A stretch of 21,556 nt of DNA from positions 1 to 21,556 of the forward strand of contig JAPEVF010000768.1 of the NCBI GenBank assembly GCA_029747585.1. The letters are read 5' to 3'. Made by a program: the position numbers and the translations under genes. The notes under the pieces are model-generated. The model did no database searches. It was not told the DNA's origin and saw nothing but the letters and a program-made list of their open reading frames with translations. Positions 19,311 to 21,556 of this stretch are shown one piece after another. The stretch comes from Pleurotus djamor. Lineage: Eukaryota; Basidiomycota; Agaricomycetes; Agaricales; Pleurotaceae. How positions within the stretch are numbered: position 1 is the first letter of the stretch; every line of letters starts with the position of its first letter.

Positions 19311-19771
19311 TTAAATGGTCTGCGTTTTGTGGGCGTAGGACGACATTTCATCTAGATCAGCATTGTCAGTGACAGCAAGGGACACTGAAAGTGGCCCCAC
19401 ATACCAAGAACCACGATGCAATGTTCGCTGCAGAGCTGCAGCCCGATTTGTTCTTTCCAGAGGGCTTCGAAGGCTGGAATATCCGAAGGAGATAGTGCGA
19501 CAGCGCCTGAGATAATCAAGGGAATCCGCGTGTCTGGAAAAGATGTCAGAACTGCGGTGTGCGCCCACAGAAGTGGGAAGAAAATACGAAGAAGACATAC
19601 CACAGATCAGATACCCTGTGTGCGGTGGATGATAGATTGTCAGAGATCCATGTGTAGAGGATCGATGAACACGGAAATCAGCTGCAGGTGAGCTGGATTG
19701 ACACTATGCGTGTGACGCGAACGCCCACAGAGGGGGCATGATGCAGCGAGAAGGCTCTTAAGTCGAGTCAT
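19311..19771 (-). CDS. Possible four-exon gene, 97-residue protein of unknown function
   Basis: Minus-strand exons 19729-19771, 19601-19681, 19405-19533 and 19311-19351 join in frame through three GT-AG introns of 47, 67 and 53 nt. The last two introns look very good: GTATGT donors, a pyrimidine-rich 3' end and a TTCTGAC branch region in the second intron, and CTGAT in the third. The product contains HGSLTIYHPPHTGYLICD, then TRIPLIISGAVALSPSD, IPAFEALWKEQIGLQLCSEH and a short charged tail. It reads like a genuine folded protein with a strand-rich half and one amphipathic helix. I do not recognise the family. The first exon is the weakest part (GTGGGC donor), and the real gene may extend further upstream. 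It lies on the same strand as the DUF2235 gene and 114 bp before it. Confidence 0.45.
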
Positions 19772-21556
19772 GATTGGGGGCCGCAACAGTTCTGCGATCC
19801 ATCTGGTTGGATCGAGTAGATATTGATGACGGATTGACGGCCTCGAGTCCTGGCGGCGGTAGGTATATGGGGGACGAAAGTCAACTTCTATGATGAGTCT
19901 AGAGACGAGTGGGGTCACAAGAATAAGATGGACATCCACGGCTCGGCTCGAGCTCGAAGTGGGACTGCGCTTGAAAAGCAATAAGTAGGGAAACACGAAG
20001 GGGTCCTAATTCACGTCCGATATCATTGAGGCCAGCGTGTGGCTAGCCGACCTGCGTCTGAGGCAGACCTCAGCCACCAGTGATTCACGGAGGCGGAATC
20101 ATTGCAGGTTGTGTGGAACAAAAGTGCGGGAAACGAGCAGTTCGAGCGCATTCACTATTCTTGTGGGTAGGAATGAGTACGATTGCAAGGCCGTGTTCGC
20201 GTGGAGTCGCTTCCACTGGCGGGGATCGGATGCCACATCTTGGGAAAAGTAGGTGCAAGCATAGAAACTGCCTGAAGCGAACATGCTGGGCGAAGACGCG
20301 TGAGGGTGACAGCTCCTTGGGATTTCCACGGTGATGTGGTACGCCTGACCGGACAGACTAGAAGAAGCTATTTGAACATACGCATTCAGCACATTTATGA
20401 AGATCGAAGACTGAGAACGTACTTTGGGTTTATTCCTCCAAGTCCAACATACGTGGTTTCACGAAACCTTGCCAGGCTTGAACGTGCTGAAACCAGTTTC
20501 TAGGTCCTCCCTCTGGCCTCATTAACCGGTACATTCTACGCGCGAGAAACCTTACTTCCATACGCAGTTCGCCCGAGAAGGTCTGTTCTGATTCCGGAAT
20601 TGGTCGNCCCCCTTGAGACCAACGCAAGATGACCCTTCCAGGCGCGCGTCCTGAGCAACAGCGGCGGATATTCAGATTCACAGAAGACAATCTAAAGAAA
20701 GGGTGGTCAAAGCAGTTACTAAGGGAGGAAAATGTCTAACACGAACCGATGAAATTGGGTCGAGAATTTTTTGGTCTCGCGTCAAGCTTGTATGCTTCAA
20801 GCACGCGACGGGGTACGCGTTCTGCTCAGAAAGTTCAAGTTATATCACAGAGAAAAGCCCTTAAAAGCTCACTCATGTGGATGCTGCCATTGGGCAATGA
20901 GGATGTCATGGAGATGGTTGAGGACGAAGAGGATATGTGTTTGGGATATGTAGGTCGGGTCGAGCGCTTGCTGAATAATCTACGCTGTGTCATCAAGCGC
21001 CCATGACCGAATGGGTGAACGCAGCTTTGCCGAAGTTGAAACCTCCCCGAACCCTTCTCTTTGCCTACGGATTCACGTTGGGCTCACGCATAGGACTCAG
21101 CCGACATACCGGTGTATACGGAGCATTTTTGTCATCAATTTGAATAGTCTGACAGCGCTGATGTGGGACACATTCCGGATACTCAGTTTATTTCTGAGGG
21201 GACATCGGACTTGGCTTTGCTGGCTGAAGAGTTTGGGATAAGTGTGCGATAGCTGCTGGCCTCAAATTTGCTGCATCTACGCTTCCCATGACTAGCTCGC
21301 ATCTCCTGGAGAATCAATGGAGAATGCTCTCTTGCTAGCAACTTGCTAGAGCGATTTCTTCGAAGCTTCCGAACGCGAATTAACTACGAACTTTTCGTTG
21401 GACTCACTGCATCCAACGAATTCACGATGTCGAAACATAGAAAGGAATGTCACAATCTCCGGTCTCCGCAAGTAATGTGTTTCATCCATAGGTGCGCGAC
21501 AATACCCCTGGATCGACATGGCCAGCCCTTTTGTCAGCGTCCTTCTCAACCAACCT
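19772..21556. other. Region with only weak reading frames
   Basis: No gene can be supported. The best candidates are a minus-strand frame at 20099-20392, which reads GQAYHITVEIPRS and DPRQWKRLHANTALQSYSFL, and another at 20430-20690 ending RNWFQHVQAWQGF. These could be exons of one minus-strand gene, but I found no splice chain that joins them with confidence. A plus-strand frame at 20749-21006 starts with ATG and encodes 85 residues with an acidic run (EMVEDEEDM), and matches nothing I know. One N lies at 20607. Confidence 0.35.

Noticed and set aside
1..21556. tRNA, rRNA, CRISPR array or intact transposon
   Set aside because: I looked for TpsiC-like GGTTCGA boxes with a partnered stem, regularly spaced identical repeats, and transposase or reverse-transcriptase motifs, and found none that hold up by eye.

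Overview
The window looks like nuclear DNA of a filamentous basidiomycete, most likely an Agaricomycete. Coding regions are cut by many short GT-AG introns (mostly 45-90 nt) with CTRAY-like branch sites. The recognisable genes have fungal signatures: an F-box protein of the agaric style, a DUF2235-WD40 protein, an Atp23 protease, and a protein with a ubiquitin-like fold common in fungi. Genes lie on both strands with no operon logic. Isolated N characters, one of them beside a homopolymer, suggest a draft assembly with small indels.

Layout: (1) 3-74 is the tail of a plus-strand gene ending in a Cys/His cluster. (2) 75-1650 is pyrimidine-rich and non-coding. (3) 1650-3960 holds diverged copies of a local repeat. 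(4) 3978-6020 (+) is a seven-exon gene I reconstructed: an Asn/Gly-rich N-terminus, a helical region, a ubiquitin-like domain, a four-cysteine zinc ribbon and a Tyr/Pro/Gln-rich tail. (5) 6021-7277 shows nothing I can support. (6) 7278-8359 (-) is ATP23 in five exons, the last encoding only two residues and the stop. (7) 8360-12871 is gene-poor. (8) 12872-13344 (-) is probably a small spliced gene of unknown function. (9) 13807-15384 (+) is the main exon of an F-box protein whose first exon is unresolved. (10) 15618-19196 (-) is an 11-exon gene for a 1012-residue protein joining a DUF2235 (Tle1-like) alpha/beta-hydrolase to a WD40-type C-terminus. (11) 19311-19771 (-) is a possible four-exon gene for a 97-residue protein. 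(12) 19772-21556 holds only weak reading frames.

The genes do not form an evident pathway. The most unusual item is the gene at 3978-6020. It would look like disconnected fragments to an ORF finder, but six canonical introns plus one inferred single-base error beside an N give one continuous 552-residue frame. The DUF2235-WD40 protein is the other large multidomain protein. The two flank a housekeeping mitochondrial protease and an F-box gene. No tRNA, rRNA, CRISPR array or intact transposon was seen.
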